Shown piece after piece: positions 39,516 to 50,070 of a stretch of DNA of 64,000 bases; the stretch's first letter is position 1; each line of letters begins with the position of its first letter. The notes under the pieces are model-generated. The model saw only the letters and a program-made list of their open reading frames with translations. It did not search any database and was not told the origin of the DNA. Position numbers and translations under genes: made by a program. This DNA comes from Epiperipatus broadwayi (Eukaryota; Onychophora; Udeonychophora; Euonychophora; Peripatidae). The stretch is from the NCBI GenBank assembly GCA_028023455.1, contig JAQFVV010012418.1, forward strand, positions 7,745,244 to 7,809,243. The letters run 5' to 3'.

Positions 39516-40764
39516 AAAGGTGAAAATGCGCTAACACACAATCTCATTGTCATAGTTAATGCATACAGTATCTTATGTATAAGAGACCCTTGATAATGCT
39601 GTGACTCACAATTATACGTAAGAGATAATATTTAAAAAAAAGAATGTCAAAAAGAGCACAGGGGTGAATAGAAAAAAAAACATTTTGCTTAGTTAATTTT
39701 AATGGGGCAGCATCTTATCCTTCAAAGAAGTAAACAACATTCATGATTAAGCACTTCTTACAGGGTTTTTTTTTCTGTTTCATTTAATCTTTATATCTGA
39801 AAGTTATTCACTATTATCCGGCTCATATGTTGATGCCATCATTAATCTGAATTGAGAACTCTTGTTTTTTATAAATATAATTAAATGAATTATTATTATA
39901 TTTTTAGCATAATTTTAAAAACATGTTTATTAAATATTACATGCAGTGTCTGCAGATAATCATTAATAAACTTCAATTATATTCTGTTTTTTTTTATTCT
40001 TCTTAAAATTTTTCAAATTTTTTTTTTTTTTCTATTTATTCACTTCAGAATTTTCAATATTGCTAACCCTGTCTTTTTTTCCTTTTTTTATATATTTATT
40101 TTCAAATCGACATCTCAAAGGTCTTAATTTTTTTCATTAATTTTTTTAAAAAGTTTTAATCATTCATATTTCTGCTTTATATAAAATTACACTTCAGACA
40201 AAAATTGTAATAAATCTCTTTATCTCTTTTTTAATTCTAATTTCAATGTGATACCAAATAACCTTTTATCTTTATTACATTTGGGTTAAATATTGTAGTT
40301 TCCATCCTAATATCTTGGTTATTTTCTATCATCAGATAATTCGGGTTTTTCATCTCAGTTTTAGAGTTATCTCATAAATCTTATTAAGGTTGTGAACTAA
40401 ATTTTTATAGAGATAAAATAAATAACTTATTTTCTATTCAAGTGTAATTTTTAATGTTTAATTACTTTTTTACAGATTTTAATCAATATTTATTAAACCT
40501 ATTTTTAATAGGGATAACTATACTTCAGTAAAACTAATATCTCAATGTTAACTCCATTTTTATCAAATAACACTCCATAGTTAACTTAAATTCATTTATA
40601 AATTGTAAAATAGTTCATATTTAACATTCCAATTCGTATCTTTCATTTTCAAGATATTCTACAAAATGAGTAAATTCACTCTATAAAAAGAGCACATCTT
40701 AATTTGTAATTTATCACAGTTGTCTATTACATATTCTAGAATTTTATTTGTGCAAATTAGGTAA
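39516..40764. other. AT-rich non-coding DNA
   Basis: Very T-rich. No gene recognised. Confidence 0.6.
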
Positions 40765-41110
40765 ATTGAATAGGAGTTGAACTTACAACTAATATTGAAT
40801 TTTAAGGCAAAACTCCAACCAACTGAACTATTCTGTCAAAGGCAACTAGATTGTTATCTCAGTTGGTTAGAGTGTTGCCTTGAAATTTGATATAAAGGTG
40901 TAAATTTGATCCTATGCCAAATTGTCATTGGTCATGCTAGCAATACCTAAAGAATAGTAAAAATAATACCATTCAAAATATTGTATAATTTACTAAACTA
41001 TGTAGTCTATTTGTATAATATTACTAACAGTTGTTTGCATTTGAAAAGTTTTTTAGACATTCAGTCTTTACTGATAGATGATGAACATAGTCCAACATAT
41101 TATCACAGGT
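40765..41110. repeat. head-to-head pair of PLE-tail/tRNA-like repeats
   Basis: On the plus strand from about 40838, AGGCAACTAGATTGTTATCTC leads into CAGTTGGTTAGAGTGTTGCC, which contains an exact A-box (TGGTTAGAGTG, 40864-40874). The sequence then follows the same order as the PLE tail at 43270-43560: GTCATTGGTCATGCTAGCAA, a degraded hairpin, a TTGAAAAGTTTTTTAGACAT-like stretch and GATGAACATAGTCCAACATAT. Leftwards, on the minus strand from about 40850, TTGCCTTTGACAGAATAGTTC and GTTGGTTGGAGTTTTGCCTT repeat the same A-box region. So two copies diverge from a common centre. No GIY-YIG coding remains here. Confidence 0.7.
40864..40874 (+). promoter_or_regulatory. tRNA-like A-box
   Basis: TGGTTAGAGTG matches the RNA polymerase III A-box consensus TRGYNNARNNG at all positions, in the tRNA-like context CTCAGTTGGTTAGAG. 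The B-box partner about 30 bases on (GGTGTAAATTTGATCC) is only a weak match. Probably no longer functional. Confidence 0.5.
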
Positions 41111-42229
41111 AAATTAAATACTTACGAAATTCTGTATCAATAAACTTAGGATACATAGTTAAAGATAAATGACATCTGAGTATTTTTGTATGACCACAGC
41201 CTCATACTATTCTGTTTAATTTTGACTACAAAATCTTATACAGTATAGAGTTTTCCAAGAAATGGCTTTATGATATAATCATCCATATTTATATACTATT
41301 ACTATAGCCTGAGTTTAAATCCAGGCTAAGTAAAACTTGGATTTTTTTGTTTCTACTAAGATTTAGTATATTTTTCCAACTGATGGTTAATATGTATCTG
41401 ATTATTTTTAATTATCTGGTTGAACAAGAATTGAAAACTGCTTAAATTCTCATCAAATGGCAATCAGCAAGTCCATGGAGAGTGCTTTTTCCCCTCACAG
41501 TTTCTCTATAAAGTACTCTGAAATGGCCTTTGTTTTGCAATAGGCTATTTGCTATAAAACAAGTTTACTTACATTAATAACATGAAATTTGTGCACAGAG
41601 GAATAAAATACAATATTTTGGTTAATGTAAGATAAATTTACCAGAATTATAATTTTTTAATATAGATAAGTTTATTAGTAAAATAGTAGTCAACAATCAA
41701 GCAGTATTTCACCATTAAAACACATGCTGTTTATTTTTTAATTTTAATGTTTGCTATTATAAATGAAATATATAATTTCTATGAAGGCAAAGAGGACCCA
41801 TGAGATGAATAATCTTAATGCAGATAATTCAAGTGTAAACTTTCTAGATGTGCATCTAAAATATCTTTAATACATATTCCATTATTACCCATAAAATTTA
41901 ACATTTAGCATTTTGCTTTACTTGGAAAATAAATCTATCTATCCATTTAAATCACAAAATAAAAATATTGGCTCTTTTGGAGACATTAAAAGATTCATTT
42001 AATATCTGGCTAAGTTTTGTTTTGGAAAAAAAAATCAATGTTTTACAAATTGTTAAAAAAAAAGTAGAGTCTATTAAAGGTGTTATGTTTCATAATTACA
42101 TAGCTTGCAAGTTCTATAAAATGTCTAAATATTTCAATCATTAAGGACAGTTACAATAGGAAAACATCTAAAAAAGAATTTAATTCTTATTTTGATAAGA
42201 GAAGATTTTAGAAACATAAGCTCTATAAT
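41111..42229. other. AT-rich non-coding DNA
   Basis: No gene. GCCTGAGTTTAAATCCAGGC at about 41310-41329 could form a tRNA T-arm-like stem-loop. It is isolated, with no A-box seen. Confidence 0.55.
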
Positions 42230-42900
42230 TATATTTATATATTGGACTATTTCCATCTTCTAATATAAATATGGAATGCCTTTAGAAACATTTAACTTTA
42301 CTTAAATATTCCAAATACATTCAAGTATTAGTAATAATAGCATATAGGTTATTATATGCACAGTGTTTCAAGAGGTACTATTCTCCCCTCTTCTTCTGGT
42401 GTTGCTGGCCTGATCAGTGACAGTACTAGCATAGAAATTGAATCTGAATCCTTAGATTCTTGAATATTGATTTTTAAGGTAATGCTCTAATTGAGTGAGT
42501 CATCCTGCCAAAGGCAACAGTCAGTAGAAATTTCATATACTTATCATGTTTGTCCGGAATTCTCCACTTTTTCCTTAAGTGCAAAGTTGATTAGTAGTTG
42601 ACTTTTAGGGTTGTTCAACATTATCATATAAGCAGCTTCTTTAAATTTTCTTCTCTGTATCTTTTCTTTTCTATCCAATAGTTTTATATTTTCTCAATTG
42701 AACATATATTCATTGGTACATACATGGTCTGCTACCTTAGATGCATCTGTTTTCTCTCTTCTAATCATCAGTTTGTGTTCTTGCAATTGCTTTTCAATAG
42801 GGCAACTAGTCTCACCAATGTTCTTCCATTTTCACATGGTATTTCATAGATGCAGTATTTGCTTTTCAGCATTTCAAGTTTAGACTTTGTAGATGTTGGC
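42230..42900 (-). mobile_element. Penelope-like element 3' end (left arm)
   Basis: From 42870 down, the minus strand encodes a GIY-YIG endonuclease-like C-terminus: IYEIPCENGRT, then after a one-base shift IGETSCPIEKQLQEHK, KVADHVCTNEYMF and RRKFKEAAYMIMLNNP. The Y-E-I-P-C, I-G-E-T and E-H-K blocks and the KEAAYM..LNNP tail are characteristic of PLE proteins. Next comes a tRNA-like stretch (CAATTAGAGCATTACCTT ... GGATTCAGATTCAATTTC), then GTCACTGATCAGGCCAGCAA, a hairpin with GAAAC, and the shared 3' segment to about 42230. The RT domain is absent (5' truncation). It is the mirror image of 42960-43560. Confidence 0.82.
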
Positions 42901-42959
42901 AATTCCTCATAGTGTGGTATGGCTCTGGGAAACTGTTCTGATGTTATACTGAGTGCAGA

Positions 42960-43560
42960 TTTTTCTTAATTTGTCCAAAAGCGATTGCAAAAACACAAAT
43001 TGATGATTAAAAGAGAGAAAATAAATGTGTCTAAGGTAGCAGACCATTTATGTGCAAATAAACGTATATTCAATTGAGAAAATACAAAAATATTGAATAA
43101 AGAAAAAAATTTAAAGTTGCTGCTCACATGACAAGGATGAACTACCCTATAAGTCAACTGAGTGAGACTATACATAATGTATGGAAACCACTAATCAACT
43201 TTGCTCTTGAGAAAATGTGGAGAAATCAGGAGTAATCTCATAAATAAGTATATGTAATTTCTACTGACTGTTGTCTTTGGCAAGATGGGTCACTTCATTA
43301 GAGTGTTACCTTAAAATTCAATATTCAACTATCTAAGTGTCCTGGTTCAATATCCTTGCTAGTACTGTCACTGGTCAGGCCAGCAACACCTGAAGAAGAT
43401 AGGAAAGTAATATCTCTTGAAATGTTGTGCATATACTAACCTGTGTGCTATTACAATAGTTGAATGTATTTGGAATATTTAAATAATTAGTTAAATTTTT
43501 CTAAAAGATTTTCCATACTTACATTAAATGATGAAAATAGTTCAATATATAAATACTGCT
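42960..43560 (+). mobile_element. Penelope-like element 3' end (right arm)
   Basis: The plus-strand counterpart of the left arm, starting within the same GIY-YIG region: AAGCGATTGCAAAAACACAA corresponds to the KQLQEHK codons. It continues through a VWKPLIN-like end (near 43180), GACTGTTGTCTTTGGCAAG, a tRNA-like segment (TTCATTAGAGTGTTACCTT ... GGTTCAATATCC), GTCACTGGTCAGGCCAGCAA, CACCTGAAGAAGATA and TATCTCTTGAAATGTTG. Copies differ by many substitutions and small indels, so the inverted pair is old or was built from two different insertions. Coding is destroyed. Confidence 0.8.
43350..43425 (+). other. conserved PLE-tail hairpin
   Basis: CAACA (43387-43391) can pair with TGTTG about 35 bases later. 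Inside, AGATA pairs with TATCT (left arm: AAGAGG with CCTCTT). The unpaired strands hold CCTGAAGA on the 5' side and GAAA on the 3' side. Copies in both arms keep the layout although the stem sequence changes compensatorily. CUGANGA and GAAA are also the core boxes of hammerhead ribozymes, which are known from PLEs. However, the topology here is a simple hairpin with an internal loop, and stem III and the cleavage site were not found. Confidence 0.5.
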
Positions 43561-44100
43561 AAAATACTATCACCACAAAACTTCAGGGAAAACAATAAAC
43601 TCCATAATATTTATAAAGATTTAAATTATTTTATATTCCATATTTATATTTCATTCTAATTTTTTTTGTCAAATATTATATGATTTAGTAGTTAGTTTTT
43701 TAATGGCAAGTTCATTGATAATGGCAGTATAGGCTATTCCTCAATTAATAATAAAAAATGTCTTGAAAGCATGGACAACATCCGAATTGAAAATATTCTA
43801 CATGTTGATGTCAAACAGAGTTATGACATTTGCTTATGAAAGATTTTTCATTGATATATTGTGCTAAAGATTAGAGTTTGCCATTCCAAAAACATTCATA
43901 TTAAAATGTGGTCTCAGCATTTTAAGTGATAGAGAACTGGTATATCTGTTGTGGGGATATATCTAAAATGGCCTCTTTTTTTTATGCATCATAGCGATTA
44001 AAATGCCAGTATATCTTTAATAACTGAACTTAATGATAATGTAATTTCACACATAATTTATTTAAATAAGTCAATTATTTTATATAGTGCAATGTTTTTT
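43561..44100. other. AT-rich non-coding DNA
   Basis: No gene recognised. Confidence 0.6.
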
Positions 44101-44448
44101 ATAAACTATAATATTTAAACAGCATTAAACTGTTGCACATGCACTTTGGATTTTAAATATAAAATGAATGAATACTAACACTTCAACCACATGATAAAGT
44201 CTTTGGAAAAGATAGAATGGCTATCTATCTTTTCGTACCCAAATGCTTAATATCTTCACGCTTTCACTTTCAAACACTTAAGATTCGCTCATACAAAAGC
44301 GTTTGGTTACGAAAAGATAGATGGCCATTCTATCTTTTCCAAAGACTTTATCATGTGGTTGAAGTGTTAGTATTCATTCATTTTATATTTAAAATCCAAA
44401 GCGCATGTGCAACAGTTTAATGCTGTTTAAATATTATACATAGTTTAT
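44101..44448. repeat. near-perfect long inverted repeat (hairpin)
   Basis: The left arm 44101-44237 and right arm about 44306-44448 are reverse complements over about 137 bases, with only two substitutions and one 3-base indel. Pairing continues imperfectly inward (CCCAAATGCTT against AAGCGTTTGG), leaving a loop of under 50 bases. One of the two substitutions still allows a G-U pair. There is no coding capacity: the 67-codon frame across it is a by-product. It could be a very young foldback/MITE or the locus of a long hairpin RNA. No target-site duplication was seen. Confidence 0.93.
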
Positions 44449-47446
44449 TGTGGTATGTCTAGAAATTTTGTAACTGAACCTGAAAGAGTGGAAGGAAGGG
44501 ATTTATTTGTGAGATGATAACTGCCAAGAAGACTTATTAAGAGAAATAGTTGTGTCAGTAATTATGGGCTAATTAAAGGTTGTTTCTATCAAGTTTTGTT
44601 TTGCCATTAATTTTTGCTGCTGGTAATATTTATTTATAGTTTATATGTTATTTGTTTATTTTAAGCAAATCTGTATATTTCTTTTTTTTTTTAAAAAAAA
44701 AAAGAAATTTATATATATCCCCATTGTTTTTTTTATCCCCAGGCATTCCTGTCTTTTCCATCTGAAAATAATAAATCTTTTTTTATGATTCATAATTCTA
44801 CATTTTGAATATATGTATTATTCTCATTGTTTTATTTTATGTAATAGATATTATTGTCTAGATTTTTTTCTTTGCATTAGTTCATATTTGCCGCCAGTTA
44901 ATTTTCAGCAGATACGTATTTTAATTGAAGCATTCTCCATTTCAAAGATCTTTCGCCAGATAGTTAAAATTACTTTGTAATAAAATATTTGCTAAGTTTT
45001 AAAAAAAAAGTTTAAAGGTAGGAGGTCTAGATTATAAAATCTGCCATTCACTTTCAACTGTATCTTTTTTTCTCTTTGACTCAACACGAAATATTATCTT
45101 CTAAAGAGTAGAATACCGTAACATCGTTACAAATTAAGATAGCTTAAGAGAGCCGCATTTTTTTTTTTAGTGACGTTTTGATAATGTTATTTCTATGAAT
45201 AGTTTTTTGTAATTTATTTAATGAATTTCATGGATTCCCGACTCCTTCCTCATATTATAGCTTCTTTTTTCTTTTAAGTTTACAAGCAGTGCTTTGCACT
45301 CATTTGGAATTTTTACCCTCCGGTTATGATTTGCCAACCGATATCGGATGGCTAGTTTGGTTATCTATCAAACATCCTAAATTTGTTTAGAAAAATTTTA
45401 CCTACCCGAAAAAAATTTTAAACTTTAGCCGAGTTTGAACTCCAGATTATGGCCAAAACAAACTTACACACTAACCGAATTTTTATCTATTATTGACTTA
45501 GGTATTCTTAATGCAATTTTAATGAGAAATTTAAATGCAGAATTAATAAAACATTAATACTGTAGTAATGTTTTCAAAGATAAATTCTAACACTAAAATG
45601 ATAGAGCAAGAAGACATTAGATTTGTAAATTGTATATTAAATTTTAACTTGTTTTGAAATACAGTATAGGGTGAATTAGACTTGAATTTTTTTTCAATAG
45701 GCTTAGAATTTTTTTTTTTTATGTGACTGACCCATAATCAAACCAGCTATTTATCTCATGGTGGTCAATAAATGAATACTTATCTAATCTTAACCATAGA
45801 ATAAAATAAGGATGGAAAATCATTCAAACCATCTCCATCTGTCAATTGGAAATCTAATAACTACCATCTTTTTCTTTGTTGTTCCTCTGTGAGGGATTAT
45901 TGGAGAGACCTTTTACTGCAGTAATTTGTATAGAAATAGACTTTTTTTCATGTGTATTTATTTAAAGAATAAAAATCTTTTTACAATATGAAAATGATTG
46001 GAGTTCCCCCTTTTTTTAGTTAAAGAAGTATTTTTTAAAAACAAATACATTTTTATATATTGATTAAGACCTGGGTAGCTATTATCCTAGCATTGTTTTT
46101 ATTAGTTTTATAATAAAGAATAGTTCTGAAATTACAATAAATAGTCTTTGAAAAAAAGCCAGGAGAGCTTTGGCTTTCTTTGAGTAAAGGTTGTTCAGCG
46201 AAGTTCTGTTGAAGAACCAGTCAAGATACAGATGATAGTCTCTCACACCATTGTTTACTTCTCAAGTTCATTTACTGAATAACTTTGAGGGTTCACTTTT
46301 AATCTTATACTATTTTAAGCATAATTATAATAAGATGCATTAATATTTATAATTATTCTTAATAATGTATTATTTTCTAAAAAAGTTAAATGAAGTGGGT
46401 TTGATTTTTGAAATCATTTTTAGTGAAGAACTCTTCAAAACTTATTTTACTTGCTTTGATATTTCTTCCATGTCATGTTTTTCTATTAAAATTTTTTATT
46501 ATTTAAAAGGTAAAAAGTATTTATTGCTGCAGATGTTATTTTTATATTTCAAAAGGAAATTTTATTCACAAACCATAAGAATCATTTACAAAAAGAAGGG
46601 CATTTACATATCAATCTCAAAGGAGACCAGCCAACAAAATCAGAGGTTACGCTTGTATATATAAACAAAAAACAAATAAATTCCATATTAATTACATTAA
46701 GACATTAGTTATTATCAGAAATTGAAGACATATAACTTCCCATTCCAGAAATCATAGTAGTGACCCATTTACATTAATCTGATCATGTATATCACATATA
46801 TGATGGTGTTAGTCAATTCAAACACATATAAGTTTGTTTAATTTATGAACATGTGGACAATGATTAAAACCAAATTTGGCCATTTAGTCTATAGGGTTTT
46901 ATCCTATCAAGTGAAGAGCATTTCCAATGTTTCTGTGTGTATTATTTAACATTTTAAATATCGAGAGATTAATCATTATGAATCATATATGAAAACCATA
47001 CACTTTACTTATAGATCATGAGGTTAGCCAATCCAATATAGGGATTGCATTGATAAAATTTCTTAAAAGCAGGTTTTATTATTTTAATAGTTTTTTGAAT
47101 TTTGGTTGGGTTTATTATATTTTACATATATAAATAATAGACTAATTGTTCATGGGAATATAACCCACTGACATCAGTAGCTGCATTATATTACGTGAAC
47201 ATTTTATACTTTATAGTCAGCACATTAACACTTATTTGCTTTATCAACATTGACCTGGAATTATTACTCCCCAGCTGTGTTTTTTTAATCTTAATGTGGT
47301 CTCTTGTCATTGTATTAATTTTATATCTGCATCATTAAGTGCTTAGTAATGTAAAATTATATTTCATTTAAAATAAATTAAGCATATGTTTAGCTTATCT
47401 TAATTTTCTAGTCTATCAGGCTATAGCTCGAAGATACCTCAGTACT
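44449..47446. other. AT-rich non-coding DNA
   Basis: No gene recognised. A 99-codon frame at 46365-46664 is Lys/Phe/Ile/Tyr-rich and lacks motifs. A possible old tRNA-like SINE is listed separately. Confidence 0.6.
45335..45465 (+). repeat. possible degraded tRNA-like SINE
   Basis: GGATGGCTAGTTTGGTTATC resembles a tRNA D-arm/A-box region, and GCCGAGTTTGAACTCC about 85 bases on resembles a T-arm/B-box. It is different from the GCTATGACA SINE family. Spacing is longer than in a tRNA, no TSD is visible, and there is only one copy in the window. Confidence 0.3.
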
Positions 47447-48352
47447 TCCTAGGTCAGGATTTGGCAACCTTTTTTTCGTAAAGAGCCATTTTTAGAATTA
47501 TATTTACCAAAATAATACTTATGAAGCCACAAGTCAGCAACTTTTATTATGAAATATACATTATTGAAAATTGAATCTAAAACATGTTTTTTTTTTGTTG
47601 CTATTGTTAAAATGAGTTTATTTGTACTTTCCTTAAAGGTGTTGTAGTAAAATATACTACAATTCAATTATTTATTAACAATGGTACAATAGTCATAATT
47701 ATAATTATAAAATATAATTATTAAAGTAAAAAATGAGTGATTTTAAACATTCTTCCATATAAATTAACATTTTTTGTTGGTCAAATAATATGCTGGGATT
47801 TCATATATTTTATAATATATTTAACTTGTATGAATAATAAGATTAAAATATATACTTAATAAAAATATTAGAACAATATATAGTTTCTAATGAGAGTTTT
47901 GATGATGAATTTCTCGAGAAAGTTTGTAAAAATTCGGTAAATATGAAGTTATCTTTTATTTTCAACAAGACGGCAGACTCAGCTGTTCAGCTAATTTTTT
48001 AGTTTACTTTTAATAAAATTCATGTTCGAAAATGTTGCAAAAATATGTCGATCTGAAAATTGGCAGAAATCCAAATGCATAAGTTTTTAATTGAATATAA
48101 GTATCAGGCAGTAATATAAAATAATAAATGGATAAGTAAGTTATACATTTTGCGACGATAAAATTAATTCGTGTGTGTTATTACTCAATATCACCTGACG
48201 ACGAATTGTGGTACATGAACCAAAATGCGTGCAGCACTTTCAAAGACTAATATCTTGTTATTGTTATTGTATATGAATATTGTTTATATATTCAGTGGAG
48301 AGTCGGAACAGCATGTTCAAAGAGCCATATGTTGCCAATCCCTATGCTAGGC
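47447..48352. mobile_element. hAT-type non-autonomous DNA transposon
   Basis: Element at 47455-48344, with inverted termini CAGGATTTGGCAACC (left) and, inverted from the right, TAGGGATTGGCAAC. Both are followed inwards by AAAGAGCCAT-like sequence. The CAG...TTGGCAAC...AAAGAGCCA pattern is typical of hAT superfamily termini. Flanking 8-mers TCCTAGGT (47447-47454) and TGCTAGGC (48345-48352) match at six of eight positions, which fits the 8-bp duplication made by hAT transposases. The interior (about 860 bp) has no intact transposase; a 72-codon minus-strand frame at its left end is not recognisable. Confidence 0.85.
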
Positions 48353-49423
48353 GATAGAGAGTAATAAAATCATCGAGTGCTGAATACTTTTTCTGCTATC
48401 AAACCATTCTTTTCTTATATGATTTTTATTTTTGTTTGTTAAAAAAATGGAGATGTAAGTTAAAAAAGCCAAGTTTTACATAAACATAAGAGATTGGTTT
48501 TTATTTTATTTTCTTTATTCTTTTTATTCACTCATTAAAATTTATTCTTTCTTTTTTTTCTTTAATTAGAAAAGCCCCACATTTCTTCAAGTGTTTACGG
48601 GCCCCTTGTTAAGAACAATTACATTATCTAATAATAACTAGATACCCATTTATTGATCAATACTTAATGCTAGGGGCTATTGGAGAGGCCTTTTACCTTG
48701 TAATAAATCTTGAAGAACATTATTTTAGTTAAATACATTTTTTGTATTTCTATCATTAAAATTTTCTGACATGTTATCTATTACATTTTTTTTTTCAAAT
48801 GCTTATTTTATTATTTTCAATCTCAGACCAATTTAAATATTAAACTTTTTTATTTTCTAGATCCAATTATTTTTAATAAATAAAATATAACAATATAAAG
48901 TTTAGATAATAAATAGATCCCTATGTTAATTTATTAATATGTGATATGATGTAAAATGGCTTCTTTTAAAACGAACTCATAAATTTTTGTAGGTAGTATG
49001 CCCAGAAACTCTATTAACAAAGTGAAATATCCTCTTCCTGCAAAACCTTGCAAACACAATAAACTCATTTATTTTTTACTTCTTGTTGCTAGTTTATTTC
49101 TTTGTCTCTTTCTATCATATGTTAATAAAAGCTGTTTCAATTGTTTCATTATTCTGTACTCATATTTTCTTAATTTTATTATATAGATCTAAAGTAAAAA
49201 GTCATAAAAAATCGCTATTACTTTCCGATTTTTTCACCTTGAAATTTCTCCCAATCTTTATATAATTTATCCCGATCCTCTTTCAATATCCTGCACTAGA
49301 AAAATAAATTTTCAAATTACTTCTACAATATAATTTCTTATTTCATTTTCATTTTTTCCCCTAGAATCTAAAGTACCTACCTGTCCTTGCATCAAATAAC
49401 AATAATCTAACTTTAGTGTTATT
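48353..49423. other. AT-rich non-coding DNA
   Basis: No gene recognised; it forms the 5' flank of the LTR element. GGGGCTATTGGAGAGGCCTT at about 48673-48692 recurs, slightly changed, near 45894 and resembles the 3' end of the RTE family. Confidence 0.55.
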
Positions 49424-49427
49424 ATAT
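49424..49427. repeat. target-site duplication (left)
   Basis: ATAT before the 5' LTR, matched by ATAT at 61427-61430 after the 3' LTR. Four bases is usual for Ty3/gypsy. Low complexity limits its weight. Confidence 0.6.
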
Positions 49428-50062
49428 TGAAGCAGATGATCTGATGCTCAGATCCTGCTTCACAGCCCACATCCAATCTCCTACCACCTAACTGTATTCA
49501 AACTCGTCCTTACGCATGTATACACATAACTAATAATATATTTCTTTACCCAATAGTATAAAATAATGTAAATGTATGTGTCTTAATTTAATATTTAATC
49601 TAATAATAATATTCTCATGTGTATGCGGGCGTAAATAATAAATATATATGTATATTTTAGCGTAGGAGATTGTGATTGAATTAATAGTATATTATATATA
49701 TAAGATATTATATATGATACTTATTATATTTTTCATATATAAGTTTGTAGCCAGAAATGATGCAATCTTGTTAGTAAGTCTCTCGAAAAACAATAACCCG
49801 GAAGACCCTTTAGATTAAAATAGAAGATTACAAATTGGTAATAATAAAATAAACCCATTAGTGGAAATTGTCCATGCTAGCTTGTTTTAAAATCATAAGA
49901 TTCATTTTAAAACAATCGTTCGAGAAACTGATAACAAACTTGCATTGTTTCAAACATCTTACCAGATAAGAGTATCCGGCCAAACGATTCCAAATGAAAT
50001 CTAAGTGCTTAAACCGCCTCAGGTCCAGCAGTAGTTGCCTAGTTACAAATTCAAATTAAAAG

Positions 50063-50070
50063 TATAAATA
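50063..50070 (+). promoter_or_regulatory. candidate TATA box in 5' LTR
   Basis: TATAAATA in the context AAAAGTATAAATACTGCTGG, kept in the 3' LTR at 59217-59224. If it is the core promoter, U3 would be about 650 bp and R plus U5 about 2.2 kb, which is unusual. Not confirmed by any initiator motif. Confidence 0.4.

Noticed and set aside
42698-43175. Short opposite-strand frames over the PLE arms
   Set aside because: They are shadows on the opposite strand of the GIY-YIG remnant.
43380-43425. Intact hammerhead ribozyme
   Set aside because: CUGANGA- and GAAA-like boxes are present, but an extra U precedes GAAA, stem III and a UH cleavage site are not found, and the flanking strands pair directly as a hairpin. 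Kept only as a candidate RNA fold.
44217-44420. 67-codon frame in the long hairpin
   Set aside because: It spans both arms and the loop, so its ends encode complementary sequence. It is a by-product of the palindrome.
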